A stretch of 64,000 bases of DNA, taken from contig JAEYMU010000053.1 of assembly GCA_023407175.1 (NCBI GenBank), forward strand, positions 682,001-746,000, read 5' to 3'. The translations under genes and the position numbers were made by a program. The notes below the pieces were generated by a model, which did not search any database, was not told where the DNA came from, and saw nothing but the letters and a program-made list of their open reading frames with translations. Within the stretch, counting starts at the first letter, position 1; the number at the start of each line of letters is the position of its first letter. This DNA comes from Bacillota bacterium. GTDB lineage: Bacteria > Bacillota_A > Clostridia > Lachnospirales > Lachnospiraceae. This document shows, piece by piece, positions 45,264 through 53,240 of the stretch.

Positions 45264-47114
45264 TTACCCTACATCCGAGGGTGAAACGATGTCATGCCAT
45301 AAATTATAATTTAATCTGTTTATGTCATCCTGCTCAAAATAGTGAAAAGCCTTTCTCTCTGCCTCAAGCTCCTCTACTTTGCTTTTCTCTCCGGCTATAT
45401 AAGCCTTCAGCTGCCTTTTTACATATTCCAGACGTTTCCCCAGTCCGCCGAGTCGGATACATTGTACCTCAAAGCCAAAGGGTTTATTCTCTTTTTCCCA
45501 TTGCGTTTCAAAAGAAGCAGAGAAACCATCCAGTTCTTCCAGAAGCTGCGGAATTTCTTCCTCCGCGATTCTGGACAGGCCCGCTTTGTCTTTTTTATCA
45601 TAAGAAAGCTTGATCCGTTTTCCCAGATCGGCCTTATACCGTAATACCGAACACAATTTGGACTGTGTCTCAAACAGATATCCGTAATTTTTATTGGCAC
45701 TTAAGCTCTTCAGCTTGAAGGCGGCAGCCTCATAGTATTCAGAAATACCATCAAAAACAACCGAATCAAAGGTAGCCAAAAGCGCATCATTGTAAAGCAA
45801 ATACTTGCCGGCGTTATTATGAATCGCCGCATCCTCTGAAAAAAGATTCACCAGCTCGATCTGCATAAAATCTCCAAAGGACATTCCCGTAAGATGTATG
45901 AATTTTGAAGGATTGATATTTCCTGTGTAATTATAATCCGCATCCCCATACAGTGCCGGTAAAACAGAAAAGGCACTCGCCTCAGCTCCGTTGTCACCCC
46001 ATGCAGTAATGACAACTGATTTCACATTGTTTTCCCGGCATGCTTCAATTGCCGCTTTTCCTATTTCCAGGCTGTATCGGTTATGCGGGGCAAATCCTGT
46101 CCATTTCCAGGCGCCTCCCGCAAAACCAACCTGCTCCGATAGTTTAAAATGGTTCTTCAGCATTCTGTCGTAATGCTCTTTATCACAGGAATAATAATCC
46201 CAGTATACAATTTCAACCTCCGGCGGTATTTTATGAGCAGCTACGCTTTGCCCATCCTCAAGATAGTATTCTCCTCCATAAGCCAGGCGGAAAAACATAT
46301 CGCTCCACATCTGCACCTGCAAGCCGTATTTACGGCAAATAGCAAGAACCCGGTCCAAATGCTCCTCCATTATCTTAAACCGGTTGCTGTACCCATGCTT
46401 ATCCAGATACTTTCCAAGTCCTATCATATGAGCCTCATCCATACCTATATTAATCTTGCGGCTGCTGATATTCTCCGAAGCTGCCTTAATCAGGTTTTCA
46501 ATCAACTGATAGGTTCTTTCCTCCCCTGCCAGAAGAATATCATTCGTATCTATAATTTCTTGATATTCCTCGTATCTGGTGATCTGATTTACATGGGCCA
46601 GAGTCTGTATATATGCTCTGATTTCCATACCGAATATTTTTGCATATTCATCAATTTCCTTTAACTCCAAAGCGGTCATTGCGCCTCTCATATAGCCAAA
46701 GTACGGTTCTTCGGGGATTTCTATCGTATCCTCCATATATAGGCCAAGAAAATTGTAGCCCATAAGAGCAATGGTCCTGATAAAAAGCTTAATTGCTTCT
46801 GTCCTCATGACTGCGTTCCTGGAAAAATCCAGCATCACTCCGAATTCTTCAAATGAGGATTCCTCATGACAGCTCCAGCTTTGTTCGTCTTTGCTTCTGC
46901 TGCAAAGCGTCAAAAGCGCCCGGCAAAAATCTGCTTTTGTATTATATTGTACAACAATTTCAGAAGCATTCCTTGCAGCGGTAAATCCCCGTTCCCTGCT
47001 CTGCACTGAAATCAAATTGACTCCATCCTTATCAAAGCAAAGGTCCAGTAAATCCTTTTCTTCCTTCAGAAGCTCTTTGATATCCTCACTGCACAGACTG
47101 TAATTTAATGTCAC
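45264..47114 (-). CDS. glycoside hydrolase family 20 beta-N-acetylhexosaminidase-like protein
   Basis: 616 residues. The GH20 catalytic pair is seen in INIGMDEAH (Asp226, Glu227). Other GH20-like elements are FGVMLDFSRNAVMRTEAIK, GYNFLGLYMEDT and YWDYYSCDKEHYDRML. No signal peptide, so it acts on imported oligosaccharides, releasing terminal GlcNAc or GalNAc (family knowledge). GTG start with GAGGAGG 8 bases upstream. First gene of the operon, directly behind a promoter with an RpiR-type operator. Confidence 0.88.
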   Translation of the reverse strand: MTLNYSLCSEDIKELLKEEKDLLDLCFDKDGVNLISVQSRERGFTAARNASEIVVQYNTKADFCRALLTLCSRSKDEQSWSCHEESSFEEFGVMLDFSRNAVMRTEAIKLFIRTIALMGYNFLGLYMEDTIEIPEEPYFGYMRGAMTALELKEIDEYAKIFGMEIRAYIQTLAHVNQITRYEEYQEIIDTNDILLAGEERTYQLIENLIKAASENISSRKINIGMDEAHMIGLGKYLDKHGYSNRFKIMEEHLDRVLAICRKYGLQVQMWSDMFFRLAYGGEYYLEDGQSVAAHKIPPEVEIVYWDYYSCDKEHYDRMLKNHFKLSEQVGFAGGAWKWTGFAPHNRYSLEIGKAAIEACRENNVKSVVITAWGDNGAEASAFSVLPALYGDADYNYTGNINPSKFIHLTGMSFGDFMQIELVNLFSEDAAIHNNAGKYLLYNDALLATFDSVVFDGISEYYEAAAFKLKSLSANKNYGYLFETQSKLCSVLRYKADLGKRIKLSYDKKDKAGLSRIAEEEIPQLLEELDGFSASFETQWEKENKPFGFEVQCIRLGGLGKRLEYVKRQLKAYIAGEKSKVEELEAERKAFHYFEQDDINRLNYNLWHDIVSPSDVG

Positions 47115-47152
47115 CGTTTCCGCCTCCTCGATATTGTAGCTCGTTTGATACT

Positions 47153-47180
47153 ATTATAGCGAAATAGGATTTCATTTCAA
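47153..47180 (-). promoter_or_regulatory. promoter and operator of the amino-sugar operon
   Basis: On the minus strand: TTGAAA (47175-47180), 16 bases, TATAAT (47153-47158). The spacer contains the inverted repeat GAAAT-AGG-ATTTC (47161-47173). A repressor bound there would occlude RNA polymerase. The divergent RpiR-type protein is the obvious candidate. Confidence 0.65.
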
Positions 47181-47285
47181 TATTTCCGGGCCATACAGAA
47201 AGTAGTTGCATATTTTGTTTCATACTTAGTTTTTATGAAAGTACATTCCGTTTCTGTTATCCGCTCAATAATGGCTTCCTATGGG

Positions 47286-47333
47286 TTGTAGATGCAGAGT
47301 TTTTCAGATATAATCAAGAAGGATGAAATTTCA
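47286..47333 (+). promoter_or_regulatory. promoter and operator of the RpiR-family gene
   Basis: TTGTAG (47286-47291), 17 bases, TATAAT (47309-47314), then the perfect palindrome TGAAATTTCA (47324-47333) just past the expected start of transcription. It shares the GAAAT/ATTTC half-sites with the operator of the divergent operon, suggesting autorepression. Confidence 0.6.
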
Positions 47334-47359
47334 AAGAATCGGAAGGGTGTGGCATAGTT

Positions 47360-48193
47360 ATGAAATATGATGGCAAAGAGGTAAAACAAAATATTCTTAA
47401 AATCTATGATGAGCTTACACCCGTCGAGAAAAGCGTGGCTGATTTTTTCCTGAATAATATGAAGGTAATTGACTTTAATTCAAAAAATCTTTCAAAGCTT
47501 CTGTACGTTTCAGAAGCAACGCTTTCACGCTTTGCCAAAAAATGCAGCTATAAGGGTTTTCGGGAATTAATCTATGCTTATAAGAAGGACCTGTCTGAAA
47601 GTGAGCAGGAAAAGGATATCAGTGCATTATCCATGCGTGTACATGACAATTATCTGAAATTATTGAATGAAAGCTATGAATTGCTTGATGAACCTCAGAT
47701 GAGACGTATTGCAAATCTGGTGAATAAATGCAAAAAAGTATGCGTATATGGAATGGGAAGCTCCGGCTTTGCCGCAAATGAATTCCGGCTTCGTTTTATG
47801 AGAACCGGCTTATATGTGGAATCAATCACCGATTCCCAAATGATACAAATGAATTCCGCCCTGGTGGATGAAGATAATCTCGTTATAGCCATATCCTTAA
47901 GCGGAAAGACGAAAGAAATTCTGTCCGGGATCTGCCTGGCAAAAAAGAGGAATGCCAAGGTTGTTTTGATTACTTCCAATAAGAATGTGAAAGAAAGTGA
48001 ATATTGCGATGAGGTGCTCTATGTTGCCACGTCGAGAAACCTGGACGGCGGCACTCTGATTTCACCACAATTTCCTATTCTGGTAATGATCGATGTTTTC
48101 TATACCTACTATTTTGAAAACGATTCGTATTTCAAGGCGCAAAAACACAGAGAGACTCTGTCAGCGCTGAAGGTATCCAAAAGCGAAAAGTAA
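47360..48193 (+). CDS. RpiR/MurR family transcriptional regulator
   Basis: 277 residues. N-terminal RpiR helix-turn-helix (about 1-77: LTPVEKSVADFFL, LSKLLYVSEATLSRFAKKCSYKGFRELI) and a C-terminal SIS sugar-isomerase domain (VCVYGMGSSGFAANEFRLRF, AISLSGKTKEILSG). SIS domains bind phosphorylated sugars; relatives respond to MurNAc-6-P or GlcNAc-6-P. It is divergent from the 18-gene amino-sugar operon with shared-type palindromes on both promoters. Probable repressor lifted by an amino-sugar phosphate. Confidence 0.92.
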   Translation: MKYDGKEVKQNILKIYDELTPVEKSVADFFLNNMKVIDFNSKNLSKLLYVSEATLSRFAKKCSYKGFRELIYAYKKDLSESEQEKDISALSMRVHDNYLKLLNESYELLDEPQMRRIANLVNKCKKVCVYGMGSSGFAANEFRLRFMRTGLYVESITDSQMIQMNSALVDEDNLVIAISLSGKTKEILSGICLAKKRNAKVVLITSNKNVKESEYCDEVLYVATSRNLDGGTLISPQFPILVMIDVFYTYYFENDSYFKAQKHRETLSALKVSKSEK

Positions 48194-48252
48194 ACCTTCT
48201 CATTATTTTAACAATAACAACCGACTTACTTAAGAGGTGCATACACATAAAT

Positions 48253-49656
48253 ATGAAGCATAATATCAGTATCATCAAATCCGGGTCCTTGGCAGACCGT
48301 TTTTTTGAGCAGCAATTAGGCAGTAAGCTTTTTACGTATCATCAGATTTTCTCCATGCTGATTCCGCTTATGCTGGATCAGTTTTTTATAAATTCCATCT
48401 CCTTGCTGACCACTGCCATGATCAGCTCCTCCAGCCAGGAATCTGTTACAGCGGTCAGTCTGGTAGCTCCTCTGTCTACCATGCTGTATGCTGTCTTCAG
48501 TTCCATCTCTGTGGGCGGCACAGTGGTGGTTGCACAGTATATGGGGCGCGGTAACAAAGAAAAAATACGTGAGACTGCAGGACAGGTTATGCTGGCCTCC
48601 TTCCTTATAGCAATTATTTCCTGCATTATACTTGCCGCATGCTCCAAAACACTGATCTGCCTGGTCTTTGGCGCGGCTGATCCGATTGTTATAGAAAAGG
48701 CAAGTAAATATCTCATCGGCATAGCCATTTCTCAAATTTTTCTTTCTGTTTATATGGGAGCATTTGCAGTGTTCCGCGGAATGGGGGAGGCCAAAATCTG
48801 CCTGCGGCTGACGATTATCATAAACATTATTCATTTACTGACCAGTATGCTGTTTTTGAATGTGATGCAGCTTGACATCCTGGGCACCGCCCTGTCACTG
48901 GGTATCGCCAGACTGTTTGGCTGTGTGGCAGCCGTTCTGCTCCTTATGTATCCGAAAAGTATTGTACATATGTGCCCAAAACACATTTTCCGGCTAGACA
49001 CGTCCATTCTAAAATCCATATTCCGGCTCAGCATCCCATTTATGCTGGAGCAAATATTCTTCAACAGCGGCCTCATGCTTGTACAAACCTACATTGTACA
49101 GTTGGGTACAATAAATACAGCCGCAAACGCCATCGCAGATTCGGTTCTTTCCCTTCTGTATTCCGCAGGTATCGCAGTAAGTACACTGGCTGCCACCGTA
49201 GTGGGCCAGTGTGCCGGTACCGGTGATAAGGCACTGACACGCAGATACGGTGCAAAGATGATCTGGCTTGGCACGGCGGTAACAATCCTGTCCATCGTCG
49301 TTTTTTTCCCCATGCTGCCTATGCTTTTGAAGCTGTATCATGCACCCGGGGAAACGGTTTCGATCATTTATAATTTACTTATTATCGCAATCATCCCCAT
49401 GCCCTTTTTCTGGTCCATGTCCAACATAATGCCCTATATTCTCCGTTCCGCAGGAGATGCCGTATTCAGCTCCGTGGTTTCCCTGATTACCATGTGGATT
49501 GTGTGGGTGGGCCTTGGTTATGTATTTGCGATTACACTTGGTTTTGGCGTAAAGGGGGTATGGATTTGCATGGGAATTGAGTGGGGCATACGAACCCTCG
49601 TATTCTACTTACGTTACCGCTCGAATGAGTGGCTGATGAAGGAAACCATCATCTAA
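48253..49656 (+). CDS. MATE family efflux transporter
   Basis: 467 residues, about 12 membrane segments in two similar halves. MATE features: FSMLIPLMLDQFFINSISLLTTAMISS at the start of half 1, and the second half beginning SIFRLSIPFMLEQIFFNSGLMLVQTYIV. It exports drugs or metabolites using a Na+ or H+ gradient. It follows the RpiR gene by 59 bases and might be co-transcribed. Its stop codon overlaps that of the convergent GGDEF/EAL gene; no hairpin separates them. Confidence 0.9.
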   Translation: MKHNISIIKSGSLADRFFEQQLGSKLFTYHQIFSMLIPLMLDQFFINSISLLTTAMISSSSQESVTAVSLVAPLSTMLYAVFSSISVGGTVVVAQYMGRGNKEKIRETAGQVMLASFLIAIISCIILAACSKTLICLVFGAADPIVIEKASKYLIGIAISQIFLSVYMGAFAVFRGMGEAKICLRLTIIINIIHLLTSMLFLNVMQLDILGTALSLGIARLFGCVAAVLLLMYPKSIVHMCPKHIFRLDTSILKSIFRLSIPFMLEQIFFNSGLMLVQTYIVQLGTINTAANAIADSVLSLLYSAGIAVSTLAATVVGQCAGTGDKALTRRYGAKMIWLGTAVTILSIVVFFPMLPMLLKLYHAPGETVSIIYNLLIIAIIPMPFFWSMSNIMPYILRSAGDAVFSSVVSLITMWIVWVGLGYVFAITLGFGVKGVWICMGIEWGIRTLVFYLRYRSNEWLMKETII

Positions 49657-51737
49657 AGCAATTGATTTTTTGCAGAACAGCCCTGCTGCGCATACACCTG
49701 CACATCCCAAGAACCGGCGGATTGCCCGATACAGGATATAAAGTCCTCCAGCGGCATGGGCCTGTAATAATAATAGCCCTGTATAATATCACAATCACAT
49801 TTCTCCAGTAACGCCGCATGCTCGGAAAGCTCAACCCCCTCGCAGACGATGGTTTTATCCAGCCCCTTTACCAGGCTCATCATTTGCACCAGCACACTCT
49901 GAATCCTTTTATCCCCGCTATTACTTAAAAATGCCTTATCAAATTTGATTTCATCGAAGGGCAAATTCACCAACACCTCAAGGGAGGAATATCCGCTTCC
50001 GAAATCATCCATGGAGACCTTGATGCCCAACCGGTGGAGCTCTTCTACAAAATACAATGCAGAGGACATTTCCTTAATAAATGTACTTTCTGTGAGTTCA
50101 AATACGATAAGGGACGTCGGTATAGGATATTTTTCAAGCAGCTCCCTGATATGCCTGATAAAATCCTCGGGGGAGCACAGATGAAGCCGGGAGACATTCA
50201 TGGAAATGGGAATAACCGGCTTATGATTTTGTATTTGTATGTACAAATATTCAAAAATATGTTCATAGACAAAGTAATCCATTCGGATAATATCTCCCGA
50301 TTCCTCTAAAAGCGGAATGAATTCGCCCGGATAAAAGAAAGCTCCATTCGGCTTCCGCCAGCGAATCAACGCCTCCGCCTTGCAGATGCTTTTATCCGCG
50401 CTGCGAACCATGGGCTGCAGATACACCTGATATTCTCCATTATCAAGTGCATTATGAAAGGAATTTAAAATCTCTGCCTTATTTCTTTCCTCCTGTGCCA
50501 GGGCATCACCATAGACGAGGATATTCAGAGTGGAGGTCTTCGTGTGTTTTCTTGCTGTATTGGCATAATTAAGTGCATTCTCAATCGATACATTGCCTTC
50601 CCCGATAAAGTAGATACCGCTGTTTATAATAATACGGCCGCCCTTGTAGGCCTGATTGATCATGGAGGAGAAGCGGAGGCACCATTCCTTGATCAGCTCC
50701 GGCGAAGCCTGCTCCGATGCATCCGGCAATTCCGCAAGAAATGCAAAATTATCCGAGTACAGGCGGCAGGCGCAGAGACAAAAGGGCTGGGAGGATAATT
50801 CCTTTGCAAAGGTCTTAAGAATTTGATTACCCTCCTGATGTCCGTAGGTATCATTAATATATCTGAAATTGGAGATGTCACAGCAGATTACTGCAAGGTG
50901 ATCCAGATTTTCAGACAAGGGAAGAAATTTTTTAACGGCAGCCACAAAGGCATCATAATTAAATAATCCGGTCAAATCATCCCTGCCCAGAAAATAAGTG
51001 CGCTCAGCGTCCAGTATTCTGCTTAGCTGTGAGGGAGTCATTAAAGAATCGGATTTCATGAGCTTTTTGTTCCTATACATATTCTTATCTGCTTCCTTAA
51101 GCAGGTCCTCCATGAGGTAGTAGTGATTTCTTGTGCTTATGGCATATCCGCTTGCAAAGCTTAAGGGTACGCTCCTTCCCCTGTTATAGAGGTCGGCCAG
51201 CTGCCTCACCCTGTTGATATAATCTTCCATGATTTCATTGGTGCAGCTTCGTATAATAACGATGAATTCATCACCGCCAAAGCGCCCAAGGAAAAACTTC
51301 TTTTCCGAGGCCTGTTTTAATAACGAAGCAAAGCTCTGAATCAGCTCGTCTCCCTTTTCATGTCCGTAAAAGTCATTCACCTTCTTCAGATTATTCATGT
51401 CAAACATGGCAAAGCCAATATTTAATGTATTATCGTTACAATCAAGAATAGTCATTTCCTCCAGGCAGGCATGCTTATTTCTGATCCCCGTAACATCCGT
51501 ATAGGCCTTCCTCTTTAATTCCCGGGTTATCCCCTCCCTGGCGAACAAAATTGCAATACCGGCAAGAGCAAGAAATAGAGTGGCCGTCTCGCTGGCGCGT
51601 AGCCTAAGGTAAATTTCCGGCAGAGCTTCTCCGCCTGGAATTGTACGAATGGATAACGCATTGATCTGGATAACACCTATGGCTGCAATAAGTGCCGCAC
51701 ACAGCCAGAGCAGAAATACGATGTATTTATTATTCAT
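49653..51737 (-). CDS. membrane GGDEF-GGDEF-EAL cyclic-di-GMP protein
   Basis: 694 residues. Two N-terminal membrane segments, then a first GGDEF domain with intact GRFGGDEF (154-158) and MFDMNNLKKVND. A second GGDEF-like domain has SDNF in place of the motif (328-333) and is probably inactive, perhaps GTP-binding. An EAL domain with intact EAL (455-457), MNVSRLHL, DDFGSGYSSL and CEGVE completes it. It can potentially both make and break c-di-GMP. Start at 51737: AGGAGG lies 10 bases upstream. A two-codon ATG-AAA-TGA ORF sits between the site and this start and may dampen translation. Confidence 0.9.
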   Translation of the reverse strand: MNNKYIVFLLWLCAALIAAIGVIQINALSIRTIPGGEALPEIYLRLRASETATLFLALAGIAILFAREGITRELKRKAYTDVTGIRNKHACLEEMTILDCNDNTLNIGFAMFDMNNLKKVNDFYGHEKGDELIQSFASLLKQASEKKFFLGRFGGDEFIVIIRSCTNEIMEDYINRVRQLADLYNRGRSVPLSFASGYAISTRNHYYLMEDLLKEADKNMYRNKKLMKSDSLMTPSQLSRILDAERTYFLGRDDLTGLFNYDAFVAAVKKFLPLSENLDHLAVICCDISNFRYINDTYGHQEGNQILKTFAKELSSQPFCLCACRLYSDNFAFLAELPDASEQASPELIKEWCLRFSSMINQAYKGGRIIINSGIYFIGEGNVSIENALNYANTARKHTKTSTLNILVYGDALAQEERNKAEILNSFHNALDNGEYQVYLQPMVRSADKSICKAEALIRWRKPNGAFFYPGEFIPLLEESGDIIRMDYFVYEHIFEYLYIQIQNHKPVIPISMNVSRLHLCSPEDFIRHIRELLEKYPIPTSLIVFELTESTFIKEMSSALYFVEELHRLGIKVSMDDFGSGYSSLEVLVNLPFDEIKFDKAFLSNSGDKRIQSVLVQMMSLVKGLDKTIVCEGVELSEHAALLEKCDCDIIQGYYYYRPMPLEDFISCIGQSAGSWDVQVYAQQGCSAKNQLL

Positions 51738-51763
51738 TTCATGAAAACCTCCTATCATATAAG

Positions 51764-51850
51764 TTATCAGAAGCGCTTTATGCTTCTGATAAAAGGCGCG
51801 TCCTCTGCGCTGTATATCTCGATTATCGGAATGTTTTTTATTCCGATAAT
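51764..51850 (-). other. two tandem stem-loops downstream of feoA
   Basis: TTATCAGAAGC (51764-51774) with GCTTCTGATAA (51782-51792), and ATTATCGGAAT (51822-51832) with ATTCCGATAAT (51840-51850). Both stems are perfect 11-base stems; the second overlaps the feoA stop. They probably end or process the feoA transcript before the GGDEF/EAL gene. Confidence 0.5.
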
Positions 51851-52053
51851 ATAATTCTTTTTGCCAGATCCTTGCTGATTCCGATTCTGGAATCCTTAAT
51901 ATTTACAAGAAAATACCCGTTAAATTTGGACACAACACAAAGCCTGGTACCCGGAATGAACCCCAGGCTCTCCAGATAATGCCGGTCCTTTTCATTTGCA
52001 CTGATATGCTTGATGGTATAATCGACATTTAGTTCGGCTAGTAACAAAGGCAT
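51838..52053 (-). CDS. feoA: FeoA-family protein
   Basis: 71 residues, a single SH3-like FeoA domain (LLLAELNVDYTIKHI, LESLGFIPGTRLCVVSKFNGYFLVNI, RIGISKDLAKRIIL). FeoA supports the FeoB ferrous iron transporter. No feoB is nearby, so this is a stand-alone copy. The RBS GGAG lies in the perfect palindrome GGAGCGCTCC (52054-52063), 4 bases before ATG. Its promoter carries an iron-box-like palindrome facing that of the siderophore operon. Confidence 0.85.
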   Translation of the reverse strand: MPLLLAELNVDYTIKHISANEKDRHYLESLGFIPGTRLCVVSKFNGYFLVNIKDSRIGISKDLAKRIILSE

Positions 52054-52095
52054 GGAGCGCTCCTTTCAGATTGGTGCGAATGGTAGGCTTCTTTG

Positions 52096-52151
52096 GTTAG
52101 ATATAACTAACTTACGCCGATAATTATATATGACAAGAAGGATTTCTTCAA
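52096..52151 (-). promoter_or_regulatory. feoA promoter with DtxR-type iron box
   Basis: On the minus strand: TTGAAG (52146-52151), 17 bases, TATAAT (52123-52128). Just downstream of the expected start is GTTAG-ATATAA-CTAAC (52096-52111), resembling DtxR/IdeR sites (TTAGGTTAG...CTAACCTAA). Iron-dependent repression is inferred. Confidence 0.6.
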
Positions 52152-52235
52152 GCAAATCTTTGGGCCGCAGTGGTATTTTATCACCGATTTATGGCTTGTT
52201 GAGAATTTATAATCAAATTGATAAGGTAAGATAAA

Positions 52236-52291
52236 TTGCATTACCCTTCATGCTATGATATATTATTGCCATGGGTTAGCTCTAACTAACC
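52236..52291 (+). promoter_or_regulatory. siderophore/nitrogenase-like operon promoter with DtxR-type iron box
   Basis: TTGCAT (52236-52241), 17 bases, TATATT (52259-52264). The palindrome GGTTAG-CTCTAA-CTAACC (52274-52291) begins at about +4. Same half-sites as the feoA box. It places the AraC gene, and probably the operon behind it, under iron repression. Confidence 0.65.
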
Positions 52292-52329
52292 AGATGTAAC
52301 CATAGGAATTGAGTATAAAGGAGTAATTC

Positions 52330-53160
52330 ATGAGTATTAATGATCTGTTGCTGCAGTATGCAAAAGCAAATATCGAGCTGCATGGAATATATCATTTGAC
52401 TGTGCCTCCAAAACGGAAGGTACTGGCTCAAACGACAATGCCCGGTGTGTGCGGACTTCTGTTTCCCATCCGGGGGAAAGCCCGGTTTACCCTGTGTAAG
52501 GAAACCTACCTTTTGGAGCCGGGAGTGATATTACATGCCGGCTCTGCGATGGAACTGGATAAGGAAGTAGTGGGGACGGAAAGCTGGGAGTATATGCTGC
52601 TCCACTATAAGGTTGCCAATGAGGAAGAAGGTGCGCAGTCCCTGCTGAAAACACATTTCCTTCTTAAAATATTTCAGGATCAGTCCAGAGAAATGATGCA
52701 GATTTTGCAGCGTCTGGAGGAGCTTGCCGAGAAAACGGATGAAAGGTCATTGCTTTCTAAGAAAATGCTGATATACAGACTATTGTCCGTCCTCATGGAT
52801 TTGGCGGATATGCGCCTGGACCTTACGCCCAGGGACCCCATGGATGAGGTGATTAATTATATCCATGAAAATCTGGATAAAAATCTTGCAGTAAGTGAGC
52901 TGGCAGAAAGCTTTTCCTGTAATAAGAAGCAGTTCTCCTATCAGTTTCAGAAAAGGGTGGGAATTGCACCAAAGAAATATATCATGAAGGTACAGATGAA
53001 CCGGGCAAAGGAGCTTTTATCCGATTCCCAGATCTCAATTATTGAGGTTGCCAATCGCATCGGCTATGAGGATTCCCTACATTTTAGCCGGATTTTCAAA
53101 CAAAACTTTGGGACCTCACCCAGCATTTACCGCAGGCAATTAGGAAAAAATCCATATTAA
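52330..53160 (+). CDS. AraC family transcriptional regulator
   Basis: 276 residues. N-terminal cupin-like sensor (about 1-140: VCGLLFPIRGKARFTLCKETYLLEPGVIL) and C-terminal double helix-turn-helix (VSELAESFSCNKKQFSYQFQKRVG, ISIIEVANRIGYEDSLHFSRIFKQNFGTSP). In iron-uptake operons such proteins (YbtA, Btr) sense the siderophore and activate the transport genes. It heads the siderophore-type operon, 80 bases before the binding protein. Probable substrate-responsive activator on top of iron repression. Confidence 0.9.
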   Translation: MSINDLLLQYAKANIELHGIYHLTVPPKRKVLAQTTMPGVCGLLFPIRGKARFTLCKETYLLEPGVILHAGSAMELDKEVVGTESWEYMLLHYKVANEEEGAQSLLKTHFLLKIFQDQSREMMQILQRLEELAEKTDERSLLSKKMLIYRLLSVLMDLADMRLDLTPRDPMDEVINYIHENLDKNLAVSELAESFSCNKKQFSYQFQKRVGIAPKKYIMKVQMNRAKELLSDSQISIIEVANRIGYEDSLHFSRIFKQNFGTSPSIYRRQLGKNPY

Positions 53161-53170
53161 TTGGGAATCA

Positions 53171-53233
53171 CTCCATTCTCATCATATATTTCCTATGCTA
53201 TATTCTCCCTTGTAACAACGAGAATGAATGGAG
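53171..53233 (+). promoter_or_regulatory. possible RBS-sequestering stem before the binding-protein gene
   Basis: CTCCATTC (53171-53178) is exactly complementary to GAATGGAG (53226-53233), which contains the ribosome site of the gene at 53241. Pairing would hide the site. Long loop, so stability is uncertain. Confidence 0.35.
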
Positions 53234-53240
53234 GAATTTT

